This document shows, in pieces, positions 22,746-31,324 of a stretch of 64,000 bases of DNA. Position numbers and translations under genes: made by a program. The DNA is taken from assembly GCA_009911355.1 (NCBI GenBank), contig QXXE01000010.1, forward strand, positions 1 through 64,000, given 5' to 3'. Position 1 is the stretch's first letter. Each line of letters begins with the position of its first letter. The notes under the pieces were generated by a model, which was given only the letters and a program-made list of their open reading frames with translations, made no database searches and was not told where the DNA came from. Source of the stretch: Clostridiaceae bacterium (GTDB taxonomy: Bacteria > Bacillota > Clostridia > Oscillospirales > Butyricicoccaceae).

Positions 22746-23605
22746 GTGTAGTCCTCCTTCAATTCAGGCAGTTTTGTTTGGGTGATGCTCTGAGCGTCAG
22801 CGGTGGCCCGCCCATGGGCAGCCGCCGTGATGACCGTATCAAATTCAGGCAACACGGGCAATGCCGTGTCGGTTGCGGTATGCAGGGCAGCGGAGGCACG
22901 GCCATGGGCAGCAGCCGTGGCAAATACCGGCTCGATGGGTGGCAAGCGCGTGACGCTCATACCGCGACCCAAAACAGGGGTGATGTAGATGGTCGGCTCC
23001 GAGAGTTCCGGCTCCAGCACCGGGAGGCTGGTAATGGCAAGCCCCCGTCCGAGGACGGGGGTGAAGTGGATCGTTCGCTCCATCTCCGGGGACTCCGTAG
23101 TGGCCGTGATGTGGATGCCAACGCCCGCCGCCTTGATGATGGGCGCGGCCAGTAGGTTTTCAGCATGATCCTCCGGGGCCAGCAGCCCGGTTTCCAGGAA
23201 CATGACCGCCGGATATTCGGGGTTCTCAGAGTAATACAAGGGCTTATCCCAAAACATCCGAAACGCCTTGATGATGTCGGGATAGGTGCAGTCGCAGGTG
23301 TTTTTCAGCACCTTGTAGACCAGGAATTTCCGATAGGTTTCATCGTCCGTTTCACCGCCCCGGCCCGCATAGGAGGCAAGGTCGCCCGCCTCACGGCGAG
23401 AAAGTACAACGATGTCCCCCACGCCGTCCAGCTGCGCACCCACGGCGTCTGACAGGCTCCGCCCGGTTTTAAGCTGGAGGAAAAAGTCGAACAAATCCTG
23501 GAGCTGCCGCGCAAGGGCGTCATGCAGCACTTGGATATTGGGTTTTCCCCGGAATTGCTCTATGGTGTCCTTCTCAACAAATTCGCGGTAGTTTCGATTA
23601 TCCAT
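22742..23605 (-). CDS. Baseplate/tail protein I-like (gpI)
   Basis: 287 residues from the ATG at 23605. N-terminal half: FFLQLKTGRSLSDAVGAQLD and GVGDIVVLSRREA, the domain with L-D-x-x-G-xx-VG...R common to phage tail protein I and DUF2612 proteins. C-terminal third has internal repeats: TIHFTPVLGRGLAITSLP and TIYITPVLGRGMSVTRLP, and twice AAAHGRA(S/T)A. These look like duplicated beta-repeats and may be a fibre-attachment extension. Overlaps baseplate J by 8 bp. Confidence 0.82.
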   Translation of the reverse strand: MDNRNYREFVEKDTIEQFRGKPNIQVLHDALARQLQDLFDFFLQLKTGRSLSDAVGAQLDGVGDIVVLSRREAGDLASYAGRGGETDDETYRKFLVYKVLKNTCDCTYPDIIKAFRMFWDKPLYYSENPEYPAVMFLETGLLAPEDHAENLLAAPIIKAAGVGIHITATTESPEMERTIHFTPVLGRGLAITSLPVLEPELSEPTIYITPVLGRGMSVTRLPPIEPVFATAAAHGRASAALHTATDTALPVLPEFDTVITAAAHGRATADAQSITQTKLPELKEDYT

Positions 23606-25055
23606 CGAGCGCCACCTCAATCATCGTTTCAGATGTCACGGCCCGCTCACGCGCAGAAATGACCTGACTCCGCAGCGCATAGCTGTCCGGGGTTTCCGCG
23701 CTGTCCTGAGTGGTAAACATGGTGATGTCGATGTAAGAGATGCCGGGGCAGGCCGAATAGATGGCGTCAAGGAATTTCTGAGGCACGATGTCCTCACCGC
23801 AGTTCAGTTGTTCCACCTGCGCCACAATAGCCTGTTTAATCAACTTGGCATAGTTGGGCGGGATGTCCTCAACCGCGCTCTGAGTGACACCCACGCGCAT
23901 CCAGGTATAGACGTAGGTGGGCCGGTTGAAACGGATCGTAATCGGCTCCCCGTACTCTCCGGGGAGGTCTACCTCCTCATCGCCAAAGGTGCTGATGCCC
24001 CCGGCTTTCGTGCTGAGTATCTGTCGGGCGATCTCCGTAGGGTCGCCGCCGTCCACCACGATCTCAACGCTGTGCGGGGGCCTGCCGTAGATGTCGTACT
24101 GGTTGCTGTCGTTCTCATAAGGGGCAACGCTTTCCACACCCTGACAGTTGGTGAGGATGGCGCTGCGGATGCTTTCAAGCATCATGGACGAACGGTTATA
24201 AATCTTGTCCACATAGGACTGCCGCAGCTGCCGGTCTGTTTCCTCATCCCGGCCCGCGATATAGGGGCAAAGATTGGTGCAGCTGAGAAAATCCGCATGG
24301 CCCTGGACGATGTTGATGATGGCCTCAGCAGGCATAACGATGTCCCCGGTTTCCTCGCTGGCAAATGTGATGATGGAGGTCACGGTTTCCGTTGTCATGT
24401 TCTCAGTCAGGATCATCGCATAGCTTTTGGCCTCATCTACCGCCTCCAGGAGCAGCAGCAGGTTTTCTTCGTCCACGCTGACAGTAAACTCCTCATTGAC
24501 GGACAAAGCCTCCTGGAGGCCGCTCAGAACGGCTCTGGCGTCTGTTTCCTTGCTGGGGGTAAAAGAATACAGGGTTCCATCAATGGACACCGTGTAGGCG
24601 GCTGTGGCGGTCAGAGACACGATCTTAATCGCCGCTCTGTTGAAGGAACTGCGGGAGATGGCCGCAGCGCCCAGCAGCACAAACCGCTTTTGCGGATTGG
24701 TGGCCGATGCAATGATGGTGGACGTGTCCAGTGGGGTGCCGTCCACGCCGGTACAGTGGATCGGGTAGTAGGAACGGGCAGCAGTTTCCCGGACTGTTCC
24801 CCCGAATTGGCAGGCATTATCCAGGTTGATGCCCTCAGCGGAGGATGGGTACATAGCATCATAGATGCCCTTCCCGAACTCCCATAACTCGGCCAGTTTG
24901 TCGCTGAAATTGGTAATCAGGACATTCAGATTGGACTTCGGGTTGAGCCGGGTATTGACGCCCCATCCTTCCGATAGATCTGTATGAAGTTCGTCCATAA
25001 TGGTATCGAGCCTCTTGATGTTCACGCCGGTCGGCGTAATACCATATTCAGACAT
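23598..25055 (-). CDS. Baseplate J-like protein (XkdT / gp47)
   Basis: 485 residues. Begins MSEYGITPTGVNIKRLDTIM with NLDNACQFGGTVR, then ...PYIAGRDEETDRQLRQSYVD (the R-xET-D-xLR signature of baseplate J wedge proteins) and a C-terminal DIVPQKFLDAIYSACPGISY. Forms the wedge of the baseplate that triggers sheath contraction. Overlaps both neighbours (gp25-like before, gpI after). Confidence 0.92.
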   Translation of the reverse strand: MSEYGITPTGVNIKRLDTIMDELHTDLSEGWGVNTRLNPKSNLNVLITNFSDKLAELWEFGKGIYDAMYPSSAEGINLDNACQFGGTVRETAARSYYPIHCTGVDGTPLDTSTIIASATNPQKRFVLLGAAAISRSSFNRAAIKIVSLTATAAYTVSIDGTLYSFTPSKETDARAVLSGLQEALSVNEEFTVSVDEENLLLLLEAVDEAKSYAMILTENMTTETVTSIITFASEETGDIVMPAEAIINIVQGHADFLSCTNLCPYIAGRDEETDRQLRQSYVDKIYNRSSMMLESIRSAILTNCQGVESVAPYENDSNQYDIYGRPPHSVEIVVDGGDPTEIARQILSTKAGGISTFGDEEVDLPGEYGEPITIRFNRPTYVYTWMRVGVTQSAVEDIPPNYAKLIKQAIVAQVEQLNCGEDIVPQKFLDAIYSACPGISYIDITMFTTQDSAETPDSYALRSQVISARERAVTSETMIEVALDG

Positions 25056-25401
25056 TGATTTTCACCTCCTCCCGAAATGTTTCCTCGGATGTAACGGCCT
25101 CATAGCTGACAATCAGCTGGCGCTTGGCAGCGTCCGCCTTGAGGTCAACGCGGTTCACGCCGGTCACTTCCTCGACCGACAGGATTTCATCGCGGATCGC
25201 CTGCCTGACCTTCACCAGGTTCGGGTTCTTCACCAGGACGGTTCCCCAGTAGTCCAGGCCCAGCAGCGGGCCGAGCCGCCACTCGCCCAGGAACCACTTG
25301 AGCCGGATTTTGATTGCTTGCCGGACGCTCTGAGTGAGAATGATGTCGCCGGTGTCGGAAATTTTGTAGTCCCCGCCGGTGTCGAGTAGAATATCTAACA
25401 C
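25048..25401 (-). CDS. Baseplate wedge protein, XkdS / gp25-like
   Basis: 117 residues if started at the GTG at 25401, which lies 8 bp from AAAGGAGG; the ATG two codons earlier is only a base from it. GDYKISDTGDIILTQSVRQA and IKIRLKWFLGEWRLGPLLGLDYWG match the DUF2634/XkdS family. Sits with baseplate J, as in all contractile tails. Confidence 0.85.
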   Translation of the reverse strand: MLDILLDTGGDYKISDTGDIILTQSVRQAIKIRLKWFLGEWRLGPLLGLDYWGTVLVKNPNLVKVRQAIRDEILSVEEVTGVNRVDLKADAAKRQLIVSYEAVTSEETFREEVKINV

Positions 25402-25424
25402 GCCCATTCCTCCTTTCCTGCGGG

Positions 25425-25715
25425 TCATCCGCCGATGAACACGTTCCCGCTCCCGTCCTGGACGGCCCCGCCGATTGATACGCTGTCGCCCACCCTCCCG
25501 GCGGGGCGCCCGTTAATGTTTACCGTGGAACTTCCGGCGGCGATGTAATCAGAGTGGCCGGGGTGGGCCACGCACCCGTGGGAGGCGTAATGATCTCCCA
25601 GGCGTCCGGCTCCCCGGCCATTGATGTTCACATCCCCGCTATACTCCACCAGGGGGACAGGTGGGCAGGCGTCATGCCCGGTGCAGTTGTCCCCTTGCCG
25701 TGTAGCTGCTGGCAT
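25425..25715 (-). CDS. PAAR-motif tail spike tip
   Basis: 96 residues: MPAATRQGDNCTGHDACPPV, several VNINGR(G/P)AGR(L/V)GD repeats, His/Cys residues (HGCVAHPGH) that bind the metal at the tip. PAAR proteins cap the membrane-puncturing spike of contractile tails. It follows the gp138-like spike gene. Confidence 0.92.
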   Translation of the reverse strand: MPAATRQGDNCTGHDACPPVPLVEYSGDVNINGRGAGRLGDHYASHGCVAHPGHSDYIAAGSSTVNINGRPAGRVGDSVSIGGAVQDGSGNVFIGG

Positions 25716-25727
25716 ACGATCCCCTCC

Positions 25728-26270
25728 TCAGTTCAGGTCAATCCTCCCGGCGTTGACCTTAAAACTTTCGCTGGCGTTGATGACAAACCTCTTGCAGTCA
25801 GCTTGAATAAGGCCGTCCTTTTTGACGGTGATCCGGGTTCCGCTGACATCAACGATGATGGCGTCCTGCTTGCAGGCGTCTGCCACAACGGTATTTGCAG
25901 GGGCAAACAGGCCGGGGATTGCCACCGCGTTTGTGAGGTCAAACCGCAGGTCTGTCCCCGTGTCCTGTCCGTACATCCAGTAGTCAAGGGATTGCTCAGA
26001 AATAATGAGCAGGCAGCCGTCCCCCGGCTTTACCGGGAACGCTACGGTCGCCTGCTGGTTCATGTGCTGCTGGAACAGCACGGGGACGCCGCTGATCTGC
26101 GGATAGTCGATGATGTTCCCGCCCTTCGTGGTGTACTTCATAACGGGTTTTACAACGGCCTGCCCCTTGGCCGGGTCATAGGACACGATAGTTCCAGGGA
26201 CAGCGGTATGGATGGACTGAGCCGCCGCCTGCGCCATGTTCTTGATCTCCTGTACCAGTTCAGAGTTCAT
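25728..26270 (-). CDS. Tail spike / baseplate puncturing protein (Gp138/gpV-like)
   Basis: 180 residues from the ATG at 26270. OB-fold N-terminus (TAVPGTIVSYDPAKGQAVVK, VPVLFQ then FPVKPGDGCLLIISEQSLDYW) like Gp138 N-domain spikes, then a beta-helix stalk (DVSGTRITVKKDGLIQADCK). It should trimerise and carry the PAAR tip. Start overlaps the end of the hub gene (ATGA). Confidence 0.85.
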   Translation of the reverse strand: MNSELVQEIKNMAQAAAQSIHTAVPGTIVSYDPAKGQAVVKPVMKYTTKGGNIIDYPQISGVPVLFQQHMNQQATVAFPVKPGDGCLLIISEQSLDYWMYGQDTGTDLRFDLTNAVAIPGLFAPANTVVADACKQDAIIVDVSGTRITVKKDGLIQADCKRFVINASESFKVNAGRIDLN

Positions 26271-27112
26271 TTGCCCACCTCCAGCAGACGGGCGGTGCAT
26301 TGCCATGTCGAACCGTCCGTGTCGCCCTCAATCTCAATACTGTAAACCCGGAAATAGCCGGTGACTACCTTGCTTTTCAGGTAGACGTAATCATCAACCC
26401 CAATGGCAGCGTTCATCAGGAACTCGACATCCCAGCCCTCCACATCCTTGCCGCTGTCATCGTCCGCCGTAACGGTGATTTCCTGGGGGAACCCGATCAT
26501 GCCGGTTTCCTCGGAGAGAACAAAGACCTCTTGGCTCATAACGTCCCCAGGCTTTTTGATTTGCAGCACCCCGTTCTGGATGCTCCAGGTCAGGTTGGAC
26601 GCATTGCAAATAATGCTGAGGGCGTTCTTCGCAAGGCCCACGAAACTGTACCCGTTCGGGATGTCAGAAAACTCCGCGTTGTAGGAATAGCTGACGGCCA
26701 CCCCCATTTGCCCCGCGATGTCATCCAGGATGGTCTTTGAATTTACCTTCCCTGAATACGACAGGGTGATGTAGGTGTCCTTCGTGGCAATGAGGCCGTC
26801 CTCGACCTCGATGGTAGTTTTTTTATCTGTTCCGTCCGGGCAGGTGGATACAAAGGAAACGCCCCCGGCGAATACCAGGGGCATGACGCTCCCATACCCC
26901 GCATAAAGGGCCACAGCGCAGTTTTTAGCCTTGAGCAGGGCCTTGTGTTCATCGTTCAGGTTCCACATCTCCACGCGGGCCGTGTTGGAGGTTTCCAGGT
27001 CGGTTTTTTCCAGGCTGAACGCAATGTGAAGTTCTGTCGTTTCAAAGCCGCTCCCACCTGCGGGGCCTGCAATCAGGCGGTAGGATCGGCCAAAGTTTGT
27101 ATATCCGGCCAT
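26267..27112 (-). CDS. Baseplate hub protein (gp44/XkdQ-like)
   Basis: 281 residues, beta-rich: LHIAFSLEKTDLETSNTARV, MWNLNDEH, VEDGLIATKDTYITLSYSGK, KTILDDIAGQMGVAV. The pattern N-T-A-x-I/V-x-x-WNL and a mid region on solving with minimal fields resembles hub proteins of Mu-like and KPP10-like baseplates. Position between plug and spike supports this. Confidence 0.75.
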   Translation of the reverse strand: MAGYTNFGRSYRLIAGPAGGSGFETTELHIAFSLEKTDLETSNTARVEMWNLNDEHKALLKAKNCAVALYAGYGSVMPLVFAGGVSFVSTCPDGTDKKTTIEVEDGLIATKDTYITLSYSGKVNSKTILDDIAGQMGVAVSYSYNAEFSDIPNGYSFVGLAKNALSIICNASNLTWSIQNGVLQIKKPGDVMSQEVFVLSEETGMIGFPQEITVTADDDSGKDVEGWDVEFLMNAAIGVDDYVYLKSKVVTGYFRVYSIEIEGDTDGSTWQCTARLLEVGK

Positions 27113-27124
27113 AGTGCCGCCTCC

Positions 27125-27436
27125 TTACTGAGCAGGAATGAACACGAATTTCGCTGTGCCGTTGTTGAAATCCCCACGGCCCACCACGTCCTGATTGCTC
27201 ATGCAGCCGAATACGCCATAAGGCATATTATCATGGCCCATAAACAGGTTCAGGGGAAAACTGGGGACGATCTTCACCATGCGGACGATAGGAGCGCCCT
27301 GTGCATCGCTGAGGCTGAAATACCAGCGGCTTTCCGTGTCGTTGTAGGTGAAACGGATTTGATAGACGATCCCGTTCAGAACGATGCGGGAAACGCTGTC
27401 GTTCATGTCTGGAACCGCGATGATGGTATAATCCAT
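27125..27436 (-). CDS. Baseplate plug-type small protein
   Basis: 103 residues: SRIVLNGIVYQIRFTYNDTE then WYFSLSD and GAPIVRMVKIVPSFPLNLF. The L-x-G-xx-Y-x-xx-F-YN...WYFSL pattern is that of small baseplate (plug) proteins found upstream of the hub in phages of this type. Upstream lies an unusual 143-bp structured intergenic region. Confidence 0.75.
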   Translation of the reverse strand: MDYTIIAVPDMNDSVSRIVLNGIVYQIRFTYNDTESRWYFSLSDAQGAPIVRMVKIVPSFPLNLFMGHDNMPYGVFGCMSNQDVVGRGDFNNGTAKFVFIPAQ

Positions 27437-27460
27437 GCCGCACCCTCGCTTTCAGTGTTG

Positions 27461-27542
27461 TGCTGGTGGCCGGAGTCGAACCGGCTCCGCCGGGGGGAAA
27501 GGATGATGAAAAGGCCCAGCGTGTGACCGTTCACCACCAGCA
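27461..27542 (-). ncRNA. tRNA-like cloverleaf structure between tail genes
   Basis: On the minus strand an 82-nt region folds as: closing stem TGCTGGTG/CACCAGCA (8 bp perfect), D-like arm GTGA-ACGG-TCAC, a 7-bp arm CGCTGGG/CCCGGCG with a 20-nt loop instead of a 7-nt anticodon loop, and a perfect T-arm GCCGG-TTCGACT-CCGGC. GGTTCGACTCC is a canonical T-loop/B-box. The 3' end reads ACAAC rather than ACCA. All arms pair, but no anticodon can be assigned, so this is a tRNA mimic or a decayed tRNA, not an ordinary tRNA gene. Confidence 0.5.
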
Positions 27543-27547
27543 TATAG

Positions 27548-27573
27548 GCCCCGCCGCCAGATGACGGCGGGGC
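27548..27573. repeat. GC-rich hairpin preceding the tRNA-like structure
   Basis: GCCCCGCCG (27548-27556) with CGGCGGGGC (27565-27573), perfect 9 bp, without U-tract. A TATAAT on the minus strand overlaps the preceding stop codon (27579-27584). Could attenuate or process the tail transcript. Confidence 0.55.
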
Positions 27574-27579
27574 AAGGTA

Positions 27580-28155
27580 TTATATCAGCCCTGCGCCAGA
27601 GGCCAGGCCGTACAGAATGGAACCCTTGGACTTGCCGGAATCAGACGAACCGCCGGACGATCCACCGCCGGAACTTCCAGCGGTTGTGCTGGCAGTTCCC
27701 GCAGCAGCGCCGGTGGCCCCACTTTTCAGGTAGGATGCCGGGATCGTGGTGGTCTGCGACTTGGTGATCCTGATATGCTTGAGGCGGATCGGGATTTCAC
27801 GCGCATACCCATACTCATTTGTCCGGCTGATCGTCAGGCTCTCAATAGCCATGTTGTCATAGTGGGCGTCCGGCGTTGTCACCGAAACGAGTTCCTTTGC
27901 GTAGTAGAGTTCTTTCAGGGACTTCACTACGGAGTCCACCCGCCCGCCGCCTCCGAACCGGCTCTTGAAGGTGACGGGCTTATCCGACACGAAAAGGGTC
28001 ATGCTCAGGTTTTCCGCGCTCAGGATGATGGAGTCGCCTATGGTGTAGCCGCTCTCCACGATGTACTCAGGGGAACTCGCCTCCATCGCGTACTCCTCAT
28101 TGAGGAGCGCGTCAAACTCAATCCCGTTGATGTTGACGGGCTGTTTCGTTGCCAT
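27580..28155 (-). CDS. Baseplate/distal tail protein (Dit-like)
   Basis: 191 residues. N-terminal ATKQPVNINGIEFDALLNEE and FVSDKPVTFKSRFGGGG...LKELYYAKELVSVTT form a beta domain as in baseplate proteins that follow the tape measure. The last 45 residues are a Gly/Ser-rich flexible tail (GSSGGGSSGGSSDSGKSKGS). Family assignment is from position and general pattern. Confidence 0.68.
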   Translation of the reverse strand: MATKQPVNINGIEFDALLNEEYAMEASSPEYIVESGYTIGDSIILSAENLSMTLFVSDKPVTFKSRFGGGGRVDSVVKSLKELYYAKELVSVTTPDAHYDNMAIESLTISRTNEYGYAREIPIRLKHIRITKSQTTTIPASYLKSGATGAAAGTASTTAGSSGGGSSGGSSDSGKSKGSILYGLASGAGLI

Positions 28156-28161
28156 GGCTCA

Positions 28162-30582
28162 TTACCCCCCTGCATACGCCAAAGCCCGTGCAAGGGCGCT
28201 GGTAGTGTCCTCAGTGGCGGAGTCAGCGGCCTTGGCGATATTCTTCTGGGCCGCACGATCCCCGTTGAACTCCTGATTGATCTCCACGTTCTGAGTGATG
28301 GTCTTGCTGACATTGCTGCTATTGGTGGTAGCGTTGTTTGTGGTGGAGACAGAGGGCTTGGCAGCTTGGGCAAAGGCGCTCACGCCGCCCAGGACTGTCC
28401 CCAGGGCAGCCCGGATGTCAGGGCCAGGGCCGATTTGTCCAGACATTCCCTCGGCCAAAGCGCCGACAGCGCCCTCGACCTTCTTCTTGCCTGCCTGGAT
28501 GCCCTTAGCCATGAGGTCAATCATGTCGGGCATATAGGTATGGAAGTCGGACAGAGGCCCTTCATCAGGCTCAGAGAACCCCAGGAACCCCTTAATCTTG
28601 TCTGCCACTCCCTTTACGGCGTCACCAACGGCGCCGATGGCCCCCTTGATGCCGTCCACGATGCCCATGATGATGTCGCGGCCCCACTGGAGGGCCTGCG
28701 CGGGCAGTCCCTTGATCCAGTCGATGGCAGCGGTCAGCCCGTTCACGATGGCGTCCTTGATGTTGCCGATGGTGCCGGTGATGCTGGTAAGGATATTGGT
28801 AAACGCGGTCGTGATGGCGTTCCAGATGTTGTTGGCGATGTCGGAGATGAATCCCCAAATGGTGGAGAAGATGTTGGAAATCACGTTCCAGATGGCAGTC
28901 AGGATCGTGCTGATGATGTTCTGAATACCATTCCACACATCAGAGGCCAGCTGCTTGACGTTCTCCCACAGGCCCGCCCAGTCCCCGGCAAATAGCGCGG
29001 AGAACACCGCGAACAGGTCTGCCAGGACATCCAGAACCGCGCTGAACACGGCCTTGATGGTTTCCCATACGCCGGAGAAATAGGCCATGATGGTGCTGCC
29101 CCAGGTTTCCCAAAAGGCTTTCAGGCCGTCAAAGACAGCTGTTGCCACCGTCTTGATGACATTCCAGACTGTGGTGAGCGTGTTCTTGATGCCAGTCCAG
29201 ATGTTGGAGAACGCGGTCTTGATTTGTTCCCCGTGCTTGCTCCAAAACGCCTGCAACCCGCCGAACACGGTCGTTGCCACAGTTTTGATCGCGTTCCAGA
29301 CGCCCAGCAGCACCGTCTTGATGACATTCCATGCCGCCGTCAGGCCGGATTTGATTTGCTCCCCGTGCTGGTTGAAAAAGTTCTTGATGCCGCCCCACAC
29401 AGCGGAGCAGACAGACTTGATCGTGTTCCAGGCCGTCAGCAGGAAGGATTTGACTTTCTCCCATGCTGCGGTAATCTTCTGGCGGACGGCCTCAGTATCG
29501 ACACCAGCCTTTTCCAGGATCGTGCCGATGACCGAACCTTTTCCGCTCATAAAGTTGAAGAAATCCCAGGCGATGGCCGCGATTGCCACGATTGCCGCAG
29601 CTGCTATGCCTATCGGACTGGACAGCGCACTAAAGGCGGCTCCGGCGCCAGATATAACGCCCTTGATTGCCTTGAACGCTGTGACCGCCTTGGTGATCCC
29701 GCTCTTGACCGTCACAAAGGCGGCGACCAGGGTGAGAACCTTCCCGGCCACCTTGACGATCAAATCCCTGTTCTGCACCAGCCATTCGGAAAAGGTGTTC
29801 AGCTTGTCGATGACGCTGACAACGGTATCGGAAATCTTTTTCTTGATTGCCTCGCCGTTCTGATCCCAGTATTGCCGGATGACCGAAAACAGGGCGCGTA
29901 CTATGCCCTTGATGGCGTCACCAAAGGCCAGGAACACTTTCTTGATGTTATCCCATGTGGCCCGTATCTTCTCCCTCAGCGCATCGCAGTCAACGCCGGT
30001 TTGCTTTAGGATTTCTCCAATGAGGGAGTCCCTGCCCTGCATGAAGGCCACAAAATCTTCTATCAGCAGGGCAATGACAAGGAACACAGCTATCAGCATC
30101 AGCGTTGACGCCCGGATGCTCTTTACCAGGTTAAGCACGGTTCCCAGGCCGGATGCAATCTTGGGTAGGTTCATCGCGGCCAGGATCGTGCCGCCTATGA
30201 CGGCCAGCAGCTTTAGGGCGTTCTGCGTTCCTCCGAGCCGTTTCGTTATGGAGGCAAGGCGGGGCGTGATCCGGCGAACAAGGTCGATGCCCGCAGCGGA
30301 CACCTTCTTGATGCCGCTGACAATCATCTTGGTAAAGCCCAGGGCCTCATCCATTTCCTTGCCTACCTCAGACCAGTCCTCTTTCACCCCGTCCAGGGCC
30401 TCCGAAACGGCGTCAATAGACTTTATGGCAGAGATGATAGCGCCGATGGAAAAGCCTATGCCGATTGCTCCCAGGGCTTTTGTCGCGGTGTCCTTGAGTG
30501 CCTGGATGCTTTCTTCGGCCTTGCTTTCCGTCTTTTTGTCTACCTCATAGCCAAAAGCTATTGCGATGTCGCGGATTGTCAT
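28162..30582 (-). CDS. Tail tape measure protein
   Basis: 806 residues. N-terminal helical part (MTIRDIAIAFGYEVDKKTES), a central stretch with strong hydrophobic segments, then repeated W-rich units of about 37 residues such as VWNAIKTVATTVFGGLQAFW and VWNVIKTVATAVFDGLKAFW with HGEQIK spacers (about 395-560). No lysozyme or peptidase domain. Tape measures set tail length and reach the cell membrane; 806 residues would give a tail of roughly 120 nm by the usual ratio. Largest structural gene, behind the tail chaperone frames. Confidence 0.92.
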   Translation of the reverse strand: MTIRDIAIAFGYEVDKKTESKAEESIQALKDTATKALGAIGIGFSIGAIISAIKSIDAVSEALDGVKEDWSEVGKEMDEALGFTKMIVSGIKKVSAAGIDLVRRITPRLASITKRLGGTQNALKLLAVIGGTILAAMNLPKIASGLGTVLNLVKSIRASTLMLIAVFLVIALLIEDFVAFMQGRDSLIGEILKQTGVDCDALREKIRATWDNIKKVFLAFGDAIKGIVRALFSVIRQYWDQNGEAIKKKISDTVVSVIDKLNTFSEWLVQNRDLIVKVAGKVLTLVAAFVTVKSGITKAVTAFKAIKGVISGAGAAFSALSSPIGIAAAAIVAIAAIAWDFFNFMSGKGSVIGTILEKAGVDTEAVRQKITAAWEKVKSFLLTAWNTIKSVCSAVWGGIKNFFNQHGEQIKSGLTAAWNVIKTVLLGVWNAIKTVATTVFGGLQAFWSKHGEQIKTAFSNIWTGIKNTLTTVWNVIKTVATAVFDGLKAFWETWGSTIMAYFSGVWETIKAVFSAVLDVLADLFAVFSALFAGDWAGLWENVKQLASDVWNGIQNIISTILTAIWNVISNIFSTIWGFISDIANNIWNAITTAFTNILTSITGTIGNIKDAIVNGLTAAIDWIKGLPAQALQWGRDIIMGIVDGIKGAIGAVGDAVKGVADKIKGFLGFSEPDEGPLSDFHTYMPDMIDLMAKGIQAGKKKVEGAVGALAEGMSGQIGPGPDIRAALGTVLGGVSAFAQAAKPSVSTTNNATTNSSNVSKTITQNVEINQEFNGDRAAQKNIAKAADSATEDTTSALARALAYAGG

Positions 30583-30591
30583 GTGGTTAAA

Positions 30592-30759
30592 TCACCTGCC
30601 TCTTTCCGCCTCCCTTTTGGCCTCCTCCGTTTTCGCGTTCGCAATGTCGGTGTCGGCGCGGTATAGGGCGTAGAGTTTAAGGGCCTCATCGAGGGTGTAG
30701 ACCTCCTTCAACTCCCACATGGACGCCATGCGCTCTTTGATAAGCACATACATCCGCAT
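30592..30759 (-). CDS. Tail chaperone C-terminal extension, probably reached by -1 frameshift
   Basis: An open frame, -1 relative to the gene at 30780-31295, begins inside that gene and ends at 30592. It encodes RFTELEMRMYVLIKERMASM then WELKEVYTLDEALKLYALYR, acidic-helical like gpGT extensions. The first ATG (30759) has no good ribosome binding site, so fusion to the upstream chaperone by ribosomal frameshift near 30785-30815 is likely, as in most long-tailed phages. No classic slippery heptamer stands out. Confidence 0.65.
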   Translation of the reverse strand: MRMYVLIKERMASMWELKEVYTLDEALKLYALYRADTDIANAKTEEAKREAERGR

Positions 30760-30779
30760 TTCCAGTTCGGTGAATCTGC

Positions 30780-31295
30780 TTACGTCAAATTCTCCGTACC
30801 GCCGGATTTCGCTTTCGTCACCTTCTCCACCAACGTACCGAGATCGCCAGATTGGGTGGAGAGTTTCTTGAAAAAACCCTGGAAGTTGAGTTTCAGAACC
30901 TCCCAGGCCAGCAGGTACATATCCTGCAAATCCATGCAGAAAATCTCATTGAGTTCTTCCGCCGTGAGCAGCTGGGGCTTTTCATCGCCCACGCCCTCGA
31001 AATAGACGTTCTTATGGTCGATGAGCAGCTGCCGCATAAGGCTCTCCACCTTCTCGCCGGTGAGGGAGGCAAAGGCCCCCGACAGCGCGGGGGCCAGTTC
31101 CTCCACCTTCATGTCAAAGAGGTTGCCGCTCTCAGCGTCCAGCTGCTTGCCGATCAGGGGGGCCGCCGCGCCCAGCATGGGTGTCACCAGGGCCACCAGA
31201 TCGCCGGTCAGCCTGGAGGCGATGAGGGCGCCGAACGGGTAGATGTAATAGTTGTAGTCACCGATGGTCTTAGTTGTGGGGGTTTGCCGTTTCAT
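30780..31295 (-). CDS. Tail assembly chaperone (gpG-like)
   Basis: 171 residues: YYIYPFGALIASRLTGDLVA, MKVEELAPALSGAFASLTGE, LNEIFCMDLQDMYLLAWEVL. Lies between tube and tape measure, the invariant position of the tail assembly chaperone, which coats the tape measure during tail assembly. Ends near a -1 frame continuation listed separately. Confidence 0.78.
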   Translation of the reverse strand: MKRQTPTTKTIGDYNYYIYPFGALIASRLTGDLVALVTPMLGAAAPLIGKQLDAESGNLFDMKVEELAPALSGAFASLTGEKVESLMRQLLIDHKNVYFEGVGDEKPQLLTAEELNEIFCMDLQDMYLLAWEVLKLNFQGFFKKLSTQSGDLGTLVEKVTKAKSGGTENLT

Positions 31296-31324
31296 GTAAC
31301 ATCATCCTTTCCTTTCGCTGGGGG

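Noticed and set aside
27461-27542. Ordinary tRNA gene
   Set aside because: The anticodon arm has a 20-nt loop and the 3' end lacks CCA, so no amino acid can be assigned; kept only as a tRNA-like structure.
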